Shown: positions 1 to 11,489, counted from the first letter of the stretch. The stretch: 64,000 nt of DNA from Parafrankia discariae (GCF_000373365.1 NZ_KB891241.1:248001-312000); one strand, 5' to 3'. The notes: a model not told the origin generated them from the letters alone. Program-made: numbers and translations.

Positions 1-389
1 ACGCTGAGCGGCACCGGCCGCGGCGCGCCGAACGCCAGCACCACCACGAGCACCCCGAGAACGGTGAGCGTGACCGCGACCAGGATGCCGAAGACCTCCT
101 CGAACCCGCCGAACCGGTACCGGCCCAGGTAGAGGTGCAGCGCCGTGCCCAGGAAGTGGAGCAGACACACGGCGAGGAAGACGATGACCCAGAAGCCGGG
201 CTCGGCGAGCGCGGCCGGGTCCAGGTCGAGCCGGCCGACCTGGGCGGCGATGAACCCGAGCGCGAGCGCGCAGACGTCCAGTGCTATCTGCAGACCGACC
301 CGCTGTCGGAGGTCGAGTCGCGACACGCGCCGCGCAACCGCCGCCGTCCACAGACCGTGACGTCGTCCGTCTACTCTACGTCTCCACAT
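1..389 (-). CDS. FlaA1/CapD-type nucleotide-sugar epimerase/dehydratase, N-terminus only
   Basis: The reverse strand is open from an ATG at 389 to the window edge, giving about 129 residues of an N-terminal region. After a basic start (MWRRRVDGRR) there are hydrophobic segments around residues 31-49, 67-85 and 100-120, with the motif YLGRYRFGGFEEVF between the last two. That arrangement, membrane helices followed by R-Y-R-F-G-S/G-F-E-E, is typical of the membrane anchor of polysaccharide biosynthesis proteins of the CapD/WbpM/FlaA1 type, which modify UDP-sugars for surface glycans. The catalytic Rossmann domain lies outside the window. It is divergent from the Wzz/BY-kinase gene, which fits an exopolysaccharide locus. 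The family call rests on the N-terminus alone. Confidence 0.6.
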   Translation of the reverse strand, partial: MWRRRVDGRRHGLWTAAVARRVSRLDLRQRVGLQIALDVCALALGFIAAQVGRLDLDPAALAEPGFWVIVFLAVCLLHFLGTALHLYLGRYRFGGFEEVFGILVAVTLTVLGVLVVVLAFGAPRPVPLS

Positions 390-504
390 GAGGCCATAGA
401 GTAATTGCCACTGTGAGTAAATGACCGACTACCGCTGAGGTACGTTGCGTCTGTCGAGTGTCACGGTGAGTGTTCGGGCGAGGGTCCGGGAGGGTGGTCG
501 ACGA
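390..504. promoter_or_regulatory. Divergent intergenic region of the polysaccharide locus
   Basis: This 115-bp gap separates the divergent sugar-enzyme and BY-kinase genes and must carry both promoters. It is noticeably richer in A/T at its left end (about 395-425) than the flanking genes. A GGGAGGG ribosome-binding site at 488-494 sits about ten bases before the chosen GTG start at 505. No clear operator repeat was found. Confidence 0.4.
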
Positions 505-2733
505 GTGGAACTGCGCGACTATATGCGCGTCCTGCGTCGAAGCTGGTTGCTCGTACTGACCTGCGTCGTGTTGGGAGGTCTGCTCGCGGCCGGCCTGAAC
601 TGGCGGGCGGACCGGGTCTACGCGGCCACGGTGACCATGGTGGTGTCGTCGTCCGACAACGGTGCGGACGCGGCCTCGGCGTACCAGGGCAGCCTGCTCT
701 CCGCGCAACGGGTGAAGTCCTACGCCAACCTCGTGGCGAGCGACCGGGTCGCCGAGGCGGTGATCGACCAGCTGAAGCTCGACGTCAGCCCGTCCGAGCT
801 GCGCGGGCGCATCCAGGCGCAGGCCGTCCCGGACACCGTCCTGCTGCGCGCCGTCGTGCGGGACGTCGACCCGCGCCGGGCGCAGTCGATCGCGGACGCG
901 GTCGGCGAGACGTTCTCCGAGGCGGTGGCCCGCATCGAGCGGCCGGCCGCGGACGAGCCGCCGACGGTGCGGGTCAGCGTCTGGGAGCACGCCAAGCTCC
1001 CCACCGTTCCGGTCTCGCCGCAGCCGGTGCGCAACATCGCGCTCGGCGTGCTGCTCGGCCTGCTGATCAGCATCGGCGCCGCCTTCCTGCGGCACCGGCT
1101 GGACACCAGCATCTCCGGCGAGGTGGACGCCGCCGGCGTCACCGGCCTGCCGAACCTGGCGATGATCAATTTTGACTCGAGCTCCGGGCGGCGACCGCTG
1201 ATCCTGCACACCGGCCCGCATACGCCGCGCGCCGAGTCGTTCCGCCAGCTCCGCACCAACCTGCAGTTCGTGGACGTCGACACCGCTCCCCGGTCGATCC
1301 TCGTCAGCAGCTCGGTGCCGGGGGAGGGCAAAACCAGTACCGTCTGCAATCTTTCCATCACGCTGGCGCAGGGTGGTGCCCGGGTGTGCCTGGTCGAGGG
1401 CGACCTGCGCCGGCCGTCCTTCGGCGAGTACCTGGGCATCGAGTCCGCGGCCGGGCTGACGTCGGTGCTGATCGGCGCGGCCGACCTCGACGACGTGCTC
1501 CAGCCCTGGGGTGAGGGCCGGGTCGGCGACGGCCGGATCGAGGTGCTGCCGAGCGGGCCGATTCCGCCCAACCCGAGCGAGCTGCTCGGCTCCCGCAACA
1601 TGTCCGACCTGATCGAGGTGCTCTACTCCCGCTTCGACATCGTCCTCATCGACGCGCCGCCGCTGTTGCCCGTCACCGACGCCGCGGTGCTGTCCACCCG
1701 GGTGGACGGCACCCTGCTGGTCGCCCGGGTCGGCCGGACCCGGCGCGAGCAGCTCCGCCGGGCCGCGGAGGCGCTGCGGGCGGTCGACGCGCGGATGATC
1801 GGAACCGTCCTCAACATGGTGCCGATGAAGGGGCTGAACGCCCACTACTACGGGCGGTACGAGAGCTACGCGCCGCGCGCCCGGCACGCGCGCGTGCCCG
1901 CGGCGAACCGGGCCCGCACGCCAGCCGCCCCCGACCGCGGCCTGCGTCCGGCCGGCAGCCGATCCGCGGCGACCGCCGGCAAGGCCGCCGTTCCAGCCCC
2001 TTCCCCTTCCCCTTCCTCGTCCACCGCCTCCTCTTCCGCCGCCGCCTCCGCGGCCTCCGCCGGGACGTCGTCCTCCGGCCGGTCGGCGGGACGACGCTCG
2101 GCGTCCCGTGCGGGGGCCACCCCGTCGAGCGGATCCCCGGCCCCGGGCGGCGCCGCGTCGGCGGCGCCGGCGAAGCCCGCCCCGGGCGCCCGCCAGGCCG
2201 CGACCGCGACCGGGGCCGAGCCCGGCGGCCGGACGGGTTCACGGGCCGGGCGCCAGCTGGGATCGAGGTCCGGCCCCCGGAACCCCGCCGGCGCGAACGC
2301 CAGCCTGACCGCCGCCGGCGCGAACGCCGGTCCGGGCGCGGCCGGCGCGGCTTCCGGGGGCGCGGTGTCCGCCGATGACGGGTCGGGTCTTTCCGTCCCG
2401 GCACAGGCATCCGCCGCGACCCCACCCGCCACCGGTGCTCCGTCTGACGTCGCGGCGTCGACGCCCGCCGCCCCGGCCGCGAAGCGATCGGCCGTCGGAC
2501 GGCTGGGCGCGCGGCGGCGGCAGGGCGCCGCGGCGCCCGGTCCCAATTCGCCGGGGCCCGCGGACGCCGCGCGGCAGGCGCCTGATCAGGTCGGCGAGGC
2601 CGGGGCGAACCCACCGACCGTCGAGATCGCCGCGCAGCGCGAGCCCGGGGACCACACCGCGCCGCTCGCCTATGGCACCGGTTCGTCCGAGCGTGGCTCC
2701 GAGCGCGGGTCCGACCGTTCGACAGGCCGGTGA
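505..2733 (+). CDS. Wzz-domain / BY-kinase (CpsD/CapB-like) polysaccharide tyrosine kinase
   Basis: A 742-residue fusion of a chain-length-determinant (Wzz) module and a bacterial tyrosine kinase that controls assembly and export of surface polysaccharide. Two membrane helices (about residues 11-31 and 175-195) bracket the Wzz extracellular region. The kinase has a Walker A with GEGKTST near residue 273, a Walker A' region with VEGDLRRP, and a Walker B with VLIDAPPLLPVTD near 380. A Tyr cluster (HYYGRYESY, about 447-455) follows and is the expected autophosphorylation site. Oddly, it is succeeded by a tail of about 285 residues made almost only of Ala, Pro, Ser, Gly and Arg. The GTG at 505 is chosen for its ribosome-binding site; a TTG at 445 is possible. 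It overlaps the next gene by four bases (GTGA). Confidence 0.88.
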   Translation: MELRDYMRVLRRSWLLVLTCVVLGGLLAAGLNWRADRVYAATVTMVVSSSDNGADAASAYQGSLLSAQRVKSYANLVASDRVAEAVIDQLKLDVSPSELRGRIQAQAVPDTVLLRAVVRDVDPRRAQSIADAVGETFSEAVARIERPAADEPPTVRVSVWEHAKLPTVPVSPQPVRNIALGVLLGLLISIGAAFLRHRLDTSISGEVDAAGVTGLPNLAMINFDSSSGRRPLILHTGPHTPRAESFRQLRTNLQFVDVDTAPRSILVSSSVPGEGKTSTVCNLSITLAQGGARVCLVEGDLRRPSFGEYLGIESAAGLTSVLIGAADLDDVLQPWGEGRVGDGRIEVLPSGPIPPNPSELLGSRNMSDLIEVLYSRFDIVLIDAPPLLPVTDAAVLSTRVDGTLLVARVGRTRREQLRRAAEALRAVDARMIGTVLNMVPMKGLNAHYYGRYESYAPRARHARVPAANRARTPAAPDRGLRPAGSRSAATAGKAAVPAPSPSPSSSTASSSAAASAASAGTSSSGRSAGRRSASRAGATPSSGSPAPGGAASAAPAKPAPGARQAATATGAEPGGRTGSRAGRQLGSRSGPRNPAGANASLTAAGANAGPGAAGAASGGAVSADDGSGLSVPAQASAATPPATGAPSDVAASTPAAPAAKRSAVGRLGARRRQGAAAPGPNSPGPADAARQAPDQVGEAGANPPTVEIAAQREPGDHTAPLAYGTGSSERGSERGSDRSTGR

Positions 2734-4763
2734 CCCGGCGGCCGACCGGGGAGACGAGGGGCCTGGCCGGGCAGGCACGACAGCCGGCCGGGACGAGGAA
2801 GTCGGCCGCGGTGCGGGAGTCGGCGGCGGCGCAGGAGTCGGCCGCGGTGCGGGAGTCGGCGGCGCAGGAGTCGGCCGCGGTGCGGGGACCGGCGGCGGGA
2901 GGGACCCGGCGGGGCGGCGGTGACGGCCCGAGCCTGTCGCCGCGGCGGGAGTGGCGACCGGACCGGCGGGTCGTGGCAGGCGCCGCGCTGCTGCTGGTCG
3001 TCCTGCTGCTGGCCGGCACCTGGATCGTCGTGCGCGGCCTGCTCGCGCGGTCGCACCTGGAGGCGGCCCGAGCTGAGATCTCCCGGCTACGGGCCGTCGT
3101 CGCGAGCGGGGCCGTTCCCGAGGGGGCCGAGCTGCGCCGGGCCGTCGACGAGATCACCGCGCAGACCAGGTCGGCCCGAGCGCTCACCGGTGACCCGCTG
3201 TGGTCGCTGGCCGGGCGAATGCCGATCGCGGGCTGCCCGCTGCGCTCGAGCGCGGACCTCGCCGCCGCGCTCGACGACGTGGCCGCGGGCGCGCTGCCAT
3301 CGGTCGTCGAGCTGGGGGACCGGCTGGCCCCGTCCCACCTGCGGTCGGGGACGGCGGTGAACGTCGGGGCGCTCGCCGCGGCGCGGGAACCCGCCGAGCG
3401 GGCCATGGCGGCCGTCGAATCGTTCGAGTCGGCGGCCGGGCGGGCCGCCGACTGCGGGTGGCTCGGCGGCGCGATCGGCCTCGACGACGCCCGGGGGCAG
3501 GTGGTCGACACCGGCTCCCGGCTGCACGGTGCGCTCGACACGCTGGTCCTCGCCACCCGGCTGGGCCCGGGGATGCTCGGCGCGGGGGGCCCGCGCCGCT
3601 ACCTGCTGGTGGTGCAGAACCCGGCCGAGTCCCGGGCGAACGGCGGCATCATCGGCGGGTTCGGCGTGCTGACGGTCACCGACGGCCGACTGGAGCTCGA
3701 CGACGTCACGGGCAACGGCACGCTGCCCGGCGGGCCGACCCTGGCCCGGCCGGCGGCCTCGCTGACGCCGGAGCTCGCGGCGCGCTACGGGGCGTTCTGG
3801 CCGGCCAGCGTGTGGGCGAACGCCAACCTCACCCCGGACTATCCGGTCGCGGGGCGGCTCTACTCCCAGCTGTACCGGGCCGGCACCGGGACGGCGGTCG
3901 ACGGGACGATCAGCCTGGACCCCACCACACTGTCCTACCTGCTGGCGGCCACCCGCCCGGCCGTGCTGCCCGACGGCCGGGTGATCACCGCGGGCGACCT
4001 GGTCGATCTGGTCGAGTCCCGGGTCTACCAGGAGATCGACGATGTCGCGGCCCGGGACGACTTCTTCGCCGCGGTCGGCGAGGCCGTCTATGCGGCGGTC
4101 GTGTCGGACGCGGGCGCCGCGGGCGGTACGGAGAACCTGCTCCGGGTCATGGCCCGGGCCGCCCAGGAGGGTCGACTCCTGGTGTCAAGTAACCACGCCG
4201 CCGAACAGAGCGCGCTTTCCTCGACCGCGCTCGGTGGGGCGCTGCCGACGGCGCCCGGCCCTTTCCTCGGGGTTGTCACGCAGAACGCGTCGGCGACCAA
4301 ACTCGACTACTGGCTGCGGCGTAGCACCAGCTACCGAATGGAGCGGCAGCCCGACGGGACCGGACAGGCGACGATCACGGTCCGGCTGACGAACGCCGCG
4401 CCGACGGGTCTGAGTGACTACGTCCGGGCCCGCAAGGACCTGCCCGGCCCTGATCAGGGGAACGAGGAAGCCCAGAACAAGGTGTGGTTCTCCCTCTACA
4501 CCGGGCGCGGCGGCTGGTTCGCCGGCGCGCGCCTCGACGGCAGCCCCGTCTCGCTGACCTCGGGTGAGGAACGCGGCCATCCGATCCTGTCGACATATCT
4601 GACGATCGACCGGGGCCAGACGCGGACGCTGGAGGTGCGCGTCCTCGAACCGGTGGCCGGCCCGACACTCGTCGTTCGGAAGCAGCCTCTGCCGTTTCCG
4701 GAGCGGCTGGTGGTAGAGGGGCTGCCCGCCAGCTCGCCATGGTCACGCAGAGTTGATAGGTGA
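2730..4763 (+). CDS. DUF4012 family membrane-anchored protein
   Basis: A 677-residue protein of the DUF4012 family, common in actinobacterial exopolysaccharide loci but of unknown biochemical role. It starts at a GTG inside the stop of the BY-kinase gene (GTGA overlap), so the two are very likely cotranslated. The first 60 residues are low-complexity copies of ESAA/AQESAAVR. One membrane helix (about 81-103) is followed by a short helical stretch and a large presumed extracytoplasmic domain. Family hallmarks are LLVVQNPAESRANGGIIGG (about 291-309) and, further on, the block GTISLDPTTLSYLLAATRP. A role in polymer attachment or assembly is inference from context. Confidence 0.82.
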   Translation: MTRRPTGETRGLAGQARQPAGTRKSAAVRESAAAQESAAVRESAAQESAAVRGPAAGGTRRGGGDGPSLSPRREWRPDRRVVAGAALLLVVLLLAGTWIVVRGLLARSHLEAARAEISRLRAVVASGAVPEGAELRRAVDEITAQTRSARALTGDPLWSLAGRMPIAGCPLRSSADLAAALDDVAAGALPSVVELGDRLAPSHLRSGTAVNVGALAAAREPAERAMAAVESFESAAGRAADCGWLGGAIGLDDARGQVVDTGSRLHGALDTLVLATRLGPGMLGAGGPRRYLLVVQNPAESRANGGIIGGFGVLTVTDGRLELDDVTGNGTLPGGPTLARPAASLTPELAARYGAFWPASVWANANLTPDYPVAGRLYSQLYRAGTGTAVDGTISLDPTTLSYLLAATRPAVLPDGRVITAGDLVDLVESRVYQEIDDVAARDDFFAAVGEAVYAAVVSDAGAAGGTENLLRVMARAAQEGRLLVSSNHAAEQSALSSTALGGALPTAPGPFLGVVTQNASATKLDYWLRRSTSYRMERQPDGTGQATITVRLTNAAPTGLSDYVRARKDLPGPDQGNEEAQNKVWFSLYTGRGGWFAGARLDGSPVSLTSGEERGHPILSTYLTIDRGQTRTLEVRVLEPVAGPTLVVRKQPLPFPERLVVEGLPASSPWSRRVDR

Positions 4764-4861
4764 GTGCGGAACGTTCTAGACACGGACAGTGACTCTCAGT
4801 AGTCTCCCTGTAGTCAATCATTCGACTGCTTGAACGGATCACATGCAGGGGGAGTGTCTGA

Positions 4862-6226
4862 ATGAAGTTCCGAACTCTCGGCGTCGCGCTGGTGGCGGGC
4901 GGCGGGCTGGCGCTCGCCGCGCTGCCGGCTTCTCCAGCGGCGGCATTTGACGACAAGCCGATAGATCCCGCATACCCGCCTGTCGCCTGCTCCGGACCCA
5001 CCGGAGAAGGCTCCGTCAGCAAGTCACTGCTCCTGGTTGGCGAGGCCACCTTCTTCAGCGGGTGCGGATTCCTGCCCGGATCGTCGGTGCAGATCGAGCT
5101 GGACGGCATCCTGGAGACGACCACGGTCGCGGACACGCTCGGTAACTTCAACATGCCGATCACGTTCGACGAGGCCGGCACGCACACACTCACCGGCCTC
5201 GGCCAGGCGGAGCACGACGCCGCCGCCACCGCGCCCGTGGTGGCCGAGCCGGACGGGATCTTCGACGGTTCTATCTTCCCCGACAAGGAGTCGAGCCTCC
5301 CCGGCGAGGACTCGATCTTCCCCGACAAGGAGCTGACCGAGGGGGACGTCGAGCCGGAGGGGCTCCTCCCGGACTCGATCTTCGGTGACAGGTCGCAGGC
5401 CGAGGTGACCGGGCCGGCGGCGGGCGTACCGGCTTCGATCCTTCCTGACCCCACGGTCGTGGACCCGGCGGCTCCGATCGTTCCCGCGGTTCCCGCCGTT
5501 CCGGCCGCTCCGGTGCCGGGCGCGTCGGACGAGGTCGCCGTCACCCCGATCCCGCCGGTGACCGCCGACCTGCCTCAGGTCGGCCTCGCCGCCCAGATCG
5601 CGCCGCCGCGGATCGCCCTCCAGGGCCCGCGTGCGGTCAGCGCGACGGTTGTCGTGATCGGCATCGGCGAGGGCGGCATCACCGGCCTGCCGATCGACCC
5701 GGCCCTGGTCGCGAGCTGGATCGGCAACTGGGGCAACTGGGGCTTCGACCACGACAAGGATCACGACAAGGACGGATCCTGCTTCGGCGACGACCGCGTC
5801 AAGGACGACAAGTTCGACCGCGTCAAGGACGACAAGTTCGACCGCGTCAAGGACGACAAGATCGACGGCGTCAAGGACGACAAGTTCGGTGAGAACCGCG
5901 GCGGTCTCGCCGCCCCGGTGGCCGCGCCGCTCGCCGACGGCTGGGATGACAAGAACGGCTGGGACGACAAGGACGGCTGGGACGACAAGGACGACAAGGA
6001 CCGCGGCGGCGACTGCGTCATCGCCGGCGGCGTGGTCGGAGTCGGTGTCGGTGGTGTCGGTGGTGTCGGTGCGGGTGCCGCCGGTGGCACGGCCGGTGGG
6101 GCGCTGCCCTTCACCGGTGTCGAGACCGGTGCCATGGCCTCCATCGCCATCGCGCTGCTCGGTGGCGGTGTGCTGCTGCGGGTGGCCGCTCGTCGTCGCC
6201 GCCTGACCGGCCGGGTGCAGGGCTGA
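4862..6226 (+). CDS. Secreted LPFTG-anchored surface protein with Asp/Lys repeats
   Basis: A 454-residue predicted wall-anchored protein. It has a Sec signal peptide (residues 1-28, ending ASPAAA before FDD), a beta-rich N-terminal region with two Cys (GFLPGSSVQIELDG context), and a middle region with IFPDKE-type repeats. Four perfect-length VKDDK repeats (about 311-342) and three GWDDK repeats (about 360-377) follow. The C-terminus has a complete sorting signal: LPFTG at 415-419, a hydrophobic stretch, then RRRR. This marks it as a likely sortase substrate. A strong ribosome-binding site (AGGGGGAG) lies just upstream. It sits behind DUF4012, after a 98-bp gap with its own likely promoter. 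The acidic/basic repeats could bind cations or polysaccharide; that is a guess. Confidence 0.8.
   Translation: MKFRTLGVALVAGGGLALAALPASPAAAFDDKPIDPAYPPVACSGPTGEGSVSKSLLLVGEATFFSGCGFLPGSSVQIELDGILETTTVADTLGNFNMPITFDEAGTHTLTGLGQAEHDAAATAPVVAEPDGIFDGSIFPDKESSLPGEDSIFPDKELTEGDVEPEGLLPDSIFGDRSQAEVTGPAAGVPASILPDPTVVDPAAPIVPAVPAVPAAPVPGASDEVAVTPIPPVTADLPQVGLAAQIAPPRIALQGPRAVSATVVVIGIGEGGITGLPIDPALVASWIGNWGNWGFDHDKDHDKDGSCFGDDRVKDDKFDRVKDDKFDRVKDDKIDGVKDDKFGENRGGLAAPVAAPLADGWDDKNGWDDKDGWDDKDDKDRGGDCVIAGGVVGVGVGGVGGVGAGAAGGTAGGALPFTGVETGAMASIAIALLGGGVLLRVAARRRRLTGRVQG
5792..5887 (+). repeat. Four 24-bp in-frame tandem repeats
   Basis: Four consecutive 24-bp units encode D-R/G-V-K-D-D-K-F/I. Units 1 and 2 are identical, unit 3 has a one-base change and unit 4 two. 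Near identity at DNA level suggests recent copy-number change by slippage or recombination. Confidence 0.9.
5939..5992 (+). repeat. Three 18-bp in-frame tandem repeats
   Basis: Three 18-bp units encode GWDDKD/N in the same surface protein, 50 bp downstream of the 24-bp array, and are followed by a partial extra copy (GACAAG). Confidence 0.85.
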
Positions 6227-6298
6227 CCCGTCCAGGCAGCGGAAGCGCGATCCGGCACCATGGGGAAGAGGTGATCCGGCACCATCTGTGAACGGCTC

Positions 6299-6331
6299 GG
6301 GCCGCTCGCGCGATTCTCGCGCGGGCGGCCC
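6299..6331 (+). terminator. GC hairpin after the LPFTG gene
   Basis: Arms of 15 bases (6299-6313 and 6317-6331) pair with a single G-U type change around a 3-base loop. No U-tract follows. It stands between the LPFTG gene and the convergent DadA-like gene and may stop both transcripts. A 13-bp direct repeat (GATCCGGCACCAT at 6249 and 6273) precedes it. Confidence 0.6.
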
Positions 6332-6399
6332 GTCGCCGTCGCGCCGCGAACCTCAGCCGGGCGCCACCTGCGGCCGGGCGCCACGGCCGGGCCCGGGCG

Positions 6400-7878
6400 C
6401 TACCGGTGCGGCCGGGCCGAACCGATGGGACGGGCCCGGCCGACCGGGCGGGGCCAGCGGGTCGGGCGGCGCAGCGGGTCGAACGGGGCCAGCTCGGGCG
6501 GTGTCCGCCCGTCGACCAGCGCCTCGGCCACCAGCCGCCCGGTGATCGGGCCCAGGGTGATGCCCCACATCCCGTGGCCGCCGGCGACGTGCACCCGCGG
6601 TGAGGACGTCGGCCCGACGAGCGGCAGCCCGTCGGGTGTGCACGGGCGCGGGCCGACCCATTCCAGGGTCCGGGAGCGCAGGTCGACCCCGCGCAGCAGG
6701 TCGCCCGCGGCCGCGGCGATCGCGTCGACGCGCCGCGGGTCGGGCGGGGCGTCGGGACGGCGGAACTCCATCATCCCGGCGATCCGCAGGCCGTCCCCGA
6801 TCGGGGTGCAGGCCACCCGGGAGTCCGGGAAGTAGATCGGCCCGGTGGGCGGCTCCCGCACCGCGGCGGTGAACGAGTAGCCGCGGCCGGCCTGCACCGT
6901 CGAACGCACCCCGTAGCGGGCCGCCAGCCGGGGCAGCCAGGCGCCGGTCGCCAGCACCACCGCGTCGAAGTGCACGGGTGGCTGGGTGTGGTCGGCCAGT
7001 GCGAGCACCACCCGGGAACCGATGTCGATGACCTTGTCGACGCCGACGCCCTCCCGGATGATCCCGCCGCGCTCGCGTACCGCGTCGGCCAGCGCGGCGA
7101 CGAACCGGCCCGGGTCGCAGTAGCGCTGCCCGTGCACCTGGACGACGTGGGTGATCCGCTCGGAGAGCAGGGGAGCGAGGTCCCGGGCGGTCAGCGGGTC
7201 GAGCGCGACCGCGTCGACCGGCTGGCCGCAGGCCCGGACGTCGTCGAGCTCGGCGAGCAGCGCGTCGGCGCCGCGCCGGTCGCGGTAACAGGCCAGGAAC
7301 GGGGCGGCGGCCCGGGTCGGCGCGGCCACCCCGCCGTCGGCGAGGTCGTCGAAGGCGTCCAGGCTGCGCCGGGTCAGCGGGGACAGCGCCCGCATCGCCG
7401 CCCGCCACCGGTCGTGCGTACTGTGCGCGACGAAACCGGCGAGGAAACGGGCGAGTGCCGGGTCGGCCGCCGGCGGCAGGTAGACGGGGCTGTCCGGCCG
7501 GAGCAGCATCCGCAGGCCGTAGCGCAGCACGGCCGGTTCCGGCAGCGGCGTGGCCAGCCCCGGGGTGAGCCAGCCGGCGCTGCCCCAGGACGCGCCGGCC
7601 CCGCCCCAGACCGGCCCGGGCGTCACCCGGTCGCGTTCGAGGACGGTGACACCGACCCCGCGTTCCTGCAGGAACCAGGCCACGCAGAGCCCGACCATGC
7701 CGCCGCCGACGACGGCCACGTGGTCGGGGCGTGGCCCCGGGGAGCGCGCCCCGGGGACCGAGGCGATGACGTGCACGGGACGAGGGTCCACGACCGGAGA
7801 TGTTCCCGCCCGCGGACGGTTCAGCCCTCCGGCCGCCGAGACACCCACCAACCGGGCACCCACGGGCCACCCCGCCAC
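6400..7878 (-). CDS. FAD-dependent D-amino-acid dehydrogenase / glycine oxidase family (DadA-like)
   Basis: An FAD-dependent amine oxidoreductase of the DAO family. The dinucleotide-binding motif is VAVVGGGMVGLCVAWFL, followed by an Glu-containing strand (VTVLERD) that binds the ribose. A central region has the QRYCDPGRFVAALADAVRERG block, and the C-terminus has the typical GHGMWGITLGPITGRL motif that contacts the flavin. Closest in style to DadA and ThiO/glycine oxidase; the substrate cannot be told. The first 34 residues look non-conserved, and a GTG at 7776 or 7791 may be the true start. It lies 73 bp after sdhB in the same direction, so cotranscription is possible but unproven. Confidence 0.78.
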   Translation of the reverse strand: MAGWPVGARLVGVSAAGGLNRPRAGTSPVVDPRPVHVIASVPGARSPGPRPDHVAVVGGGMVGLCVAWFLQERGVGVTVLERDRVTPGPVWGGAGASWGSAGWLTPGLATPLPEPAVLRYGLRMLLRPDSPVYLPPAADPALARFLAGFVAHSTHDRWRAAMRALSPLTRRSLDAFDDLADGGVAAPTRAAAPFLACYRDRRGADALLAELDDVRACGQPVDAVALDPLTARDLAPLLSERITHVVQVHGQRYCDPGRFVAALADAVRERGGIIREGVGVDKVIDIGSRVVLALADHTQPPVHFDAVVLATGAWLPRLAARYGVRSTVQAGRGYSFTAAVREPPTGPIYFPDSRVACTPIGDGLRIAGMMEFRRPDAPPDPRRVDAIAAAAGDLLRGVDLRSRTLEWVGPRPCTPDGLPLVGPTSSPRVHVAGGHGMWGITLGPITGRLVAEALVDGRTPPELAPFDPLRRPTRWPRPVGRARPIGSARPHR

Positions 7879-7951
7879 GTGGGCGGGGCGGCCGGCGTCC
7901 GAGCGGGGCGGGACGCCGCGTGGGCGGGCCGGCGGCGGAGCCGTCGCCGGG

Positions 7952-8695
7952 CTATCGCCGGGTGACGGCCCGCAGGAACTCGCGGTTCAGGTTCCCGATG
8001 CTCGTCAGCGGGATGCCCTTCGGGCAGGCGACGGTGCACTCACCGGTGTTGGTGCAGCCGCCGAAGCCCTCGTCGTCCATGGCCTCGACCATGCCGCGGA
8101 CCCGGCTCTCGCGCTCCGGGGCGCCCTGCGGGAGCAGGTTGAGGTGGGTCACCTTGGCCGAGGTGAACAGCATCGACGACCCGTTCGGGCACGCCGCCAC
8201 GCAGGCGCCGCAGCCGATGCAGGTCGCGTTGTCGAACGCGGCGTCGGCGACCGGCTTGGGGACCGGCGTCGAGTGCGCCTCCGGCGCACTGCCGGTGACC
8301 ACCGAGATGTAGCCGCCGGCGCCGATGATGCGGTCGAACCCGGAGCGGTCGACGACCAGGTCCCGCACGACCGGGAAGGCGGCGGCCCGCCACGGCTCGA
8401 CGTCGATGACGTCGCCGTCGTTGAACGAACGCATGTGGAGCTGGCAGGTCGTGGTGCGGTCCATGGGGCCGTGGGCCTGGCCGTTGATGACCACCCCGCA
8501 CGCGCCACAGATGCCCTCGCGACAGTCGTGGTCGAAGGCCACCGGGTCGTCGCCCTCGAGGATGAGCCGCTCGTTCAGTACGTCGAGCATCTCGAGGAAG
8601 GACATGTCCGGGCTGACGTCAGGCAGGTCGTAGGTGACCATGGCACCGCGGTCCTCCGGGCCGCGCTGCCGCCAGATCCGAAGGGTGAGGTTCAC
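7952..8695 (-). CDS. sdhB: Succinate dehydrogenase iron-sulfur subunit
   Basis: A 247-residue SdhB, the electron-transfer subunit that passes electrons from SdhA flavin to the membrane subunit in respiratory complex II. The [2Fe-2S] ligands are in [10 protein letters not shown] plus a later Cys in TTTCQLH. The two cluster motifs [14 protein letters not shown] and [14 protein letters not shown] supply ligands for [4Fe-4S] and the third cluster. The GTG start at 8695 is chosen because GAAGGAG lies eight bases upstream; the open frame extends further but without a site. It is last in sdhC-sdhA-sdhB, separated from sdhA by 123 bp. There is no separate sdhD, as in the five-helix cytochrome b type. 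Confidence 0.95.
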   Translation of the reverse strand: MNLTLRIWRQRGPEDRGAMVTYDLPDVSPDMSFLEMLDVLNERLILEGDDPVAFDHDCREGICGACGVVINGQAHGPMDRTTTCQLHMRSFNDGDVIDVEPWRAAAFPVVRDLVVDRSGFDRIIGAGGYISVVTGSAPEAHSTPVPKPVADAAFDNATCIGCGACVAACPNGSSMLFTSAKVTHLNLLPQGAPERESRVRGMVEAMDDEGFGGCTNTGECTVACPKGIPLTSIGNLNREFLRAVTRR

Positions 8696-8818
8696 GGTCG
8701 GGGCTCCTTCGAGTGCTGTGGGCTCGTCGCGCGGCGCGCGGACGTCCATGATCGCGCCGACTGCCGGCCGCCACCGTACCGCCCGCACGGGGCGACAGGC
8801 GGCGGCCGACCAGGAAGA

Positions 8819-10783
<1,965 letters not shown>

Positions 10784-10784
10784 C

Positions 10785-11489
10785 TCAGTCCACCAATCCG
10801 GCCAGCACGGCGATGGGAACGACCATGAAGCCCGCCGAGATGACAACCGCCAGCACGGTCGCGACGGCCTTCAGGTTCTTTTCCCGGGCCGCACTGTGCA
10901 CGCCGAGGGTACGAGCGGCGCTCCAGAATCCGTGATGGATGTGGAGTCCGAGCGCCAGCATGGCGATGATGTAGAAAAGTGTGACCCACCACACGGAGAA
11001 GCTGGACACCACGTTGTCGTAGGCGGCGCCCTCGACCCCGTTGCGGTTGAGCGTCAGGGCCGTGAAATCGAGGAGGTGGTAGATGATGAACAGGCCGATG
11101 ATGATGCCGCCGTAGCGCATCGTGTTCACGGCGTAGCTCGCCTCGAGCCGCTGCCGGTGCGAGTACTTCTGCGGCCGGGCCTTCAGGTCGCGCCGGCTGA
11201 GCTGGTACGCCGACGTGGCATGCAGAACCACCGCCACGAGCAACAGGGCTCGCATGATCCAGAGGAACCAGGCTCCGTGGAGCGCCGGCACTCCGATCGA
11301 GCGCAGCCAGTGCGCGTACTCGTCGAAGCTCTCGCGGCCGAAGAAGATCTTCAGGTTCCCGAGCATGTGGGCGAGGAGATAGAGGAGCATCACCGCCCCG
11401 GTGACGGCCATCACGGCCTTCTTGCCGATGCTGGACCGCCAGATGATGCCTACGGGGGACGTAGGCCGCGCGTCGTTCGTTACAGCCAC
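10785..11489 (-). CDS. sdhC: Succinate dehydrogenase cytochrome b subunit (b558-type, five helices)
   Basis: A 234-residue membrane anchor that holds the heme and quinone site of complex II. It shows five hydrophobic helices: [71 protein letters not shown], and [17 protein letters not shown]. Histidines in helices 1, 2, 3 and 4 are candidate heme ligands. One fused anchor of this kind replaces separate SdhC and SdhD. The GTG at 11489 (MAVTNDARP) is preferred over a TTG at 11510, although its ribosome-binding site (TTAGGG) is weak. First gene of the operon; divergent from the LysR gene. Confidence 0.92.
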   Translation of the reverse strand: MAVTNDARPTSPVGIIWRSSIGKKAVMAVTGAVMLLYLLAHMLGNLKIFFGRESFDEYAHWLRSIGVPALHGAWFLWIMRALLLVAVVLHATSAYQLSRRDLKARPQKYSHRQRLEASYAVNTMRYGGIIIGLFIIYHLLDFTALTLNRNGVEGAAYDNVVSSFSVWWVTLFYIIAMLALGLHIHHGFWSAARTLGVHSAAREKNLKAVATVLAVVISAGFMVVPIAVLAGLVD

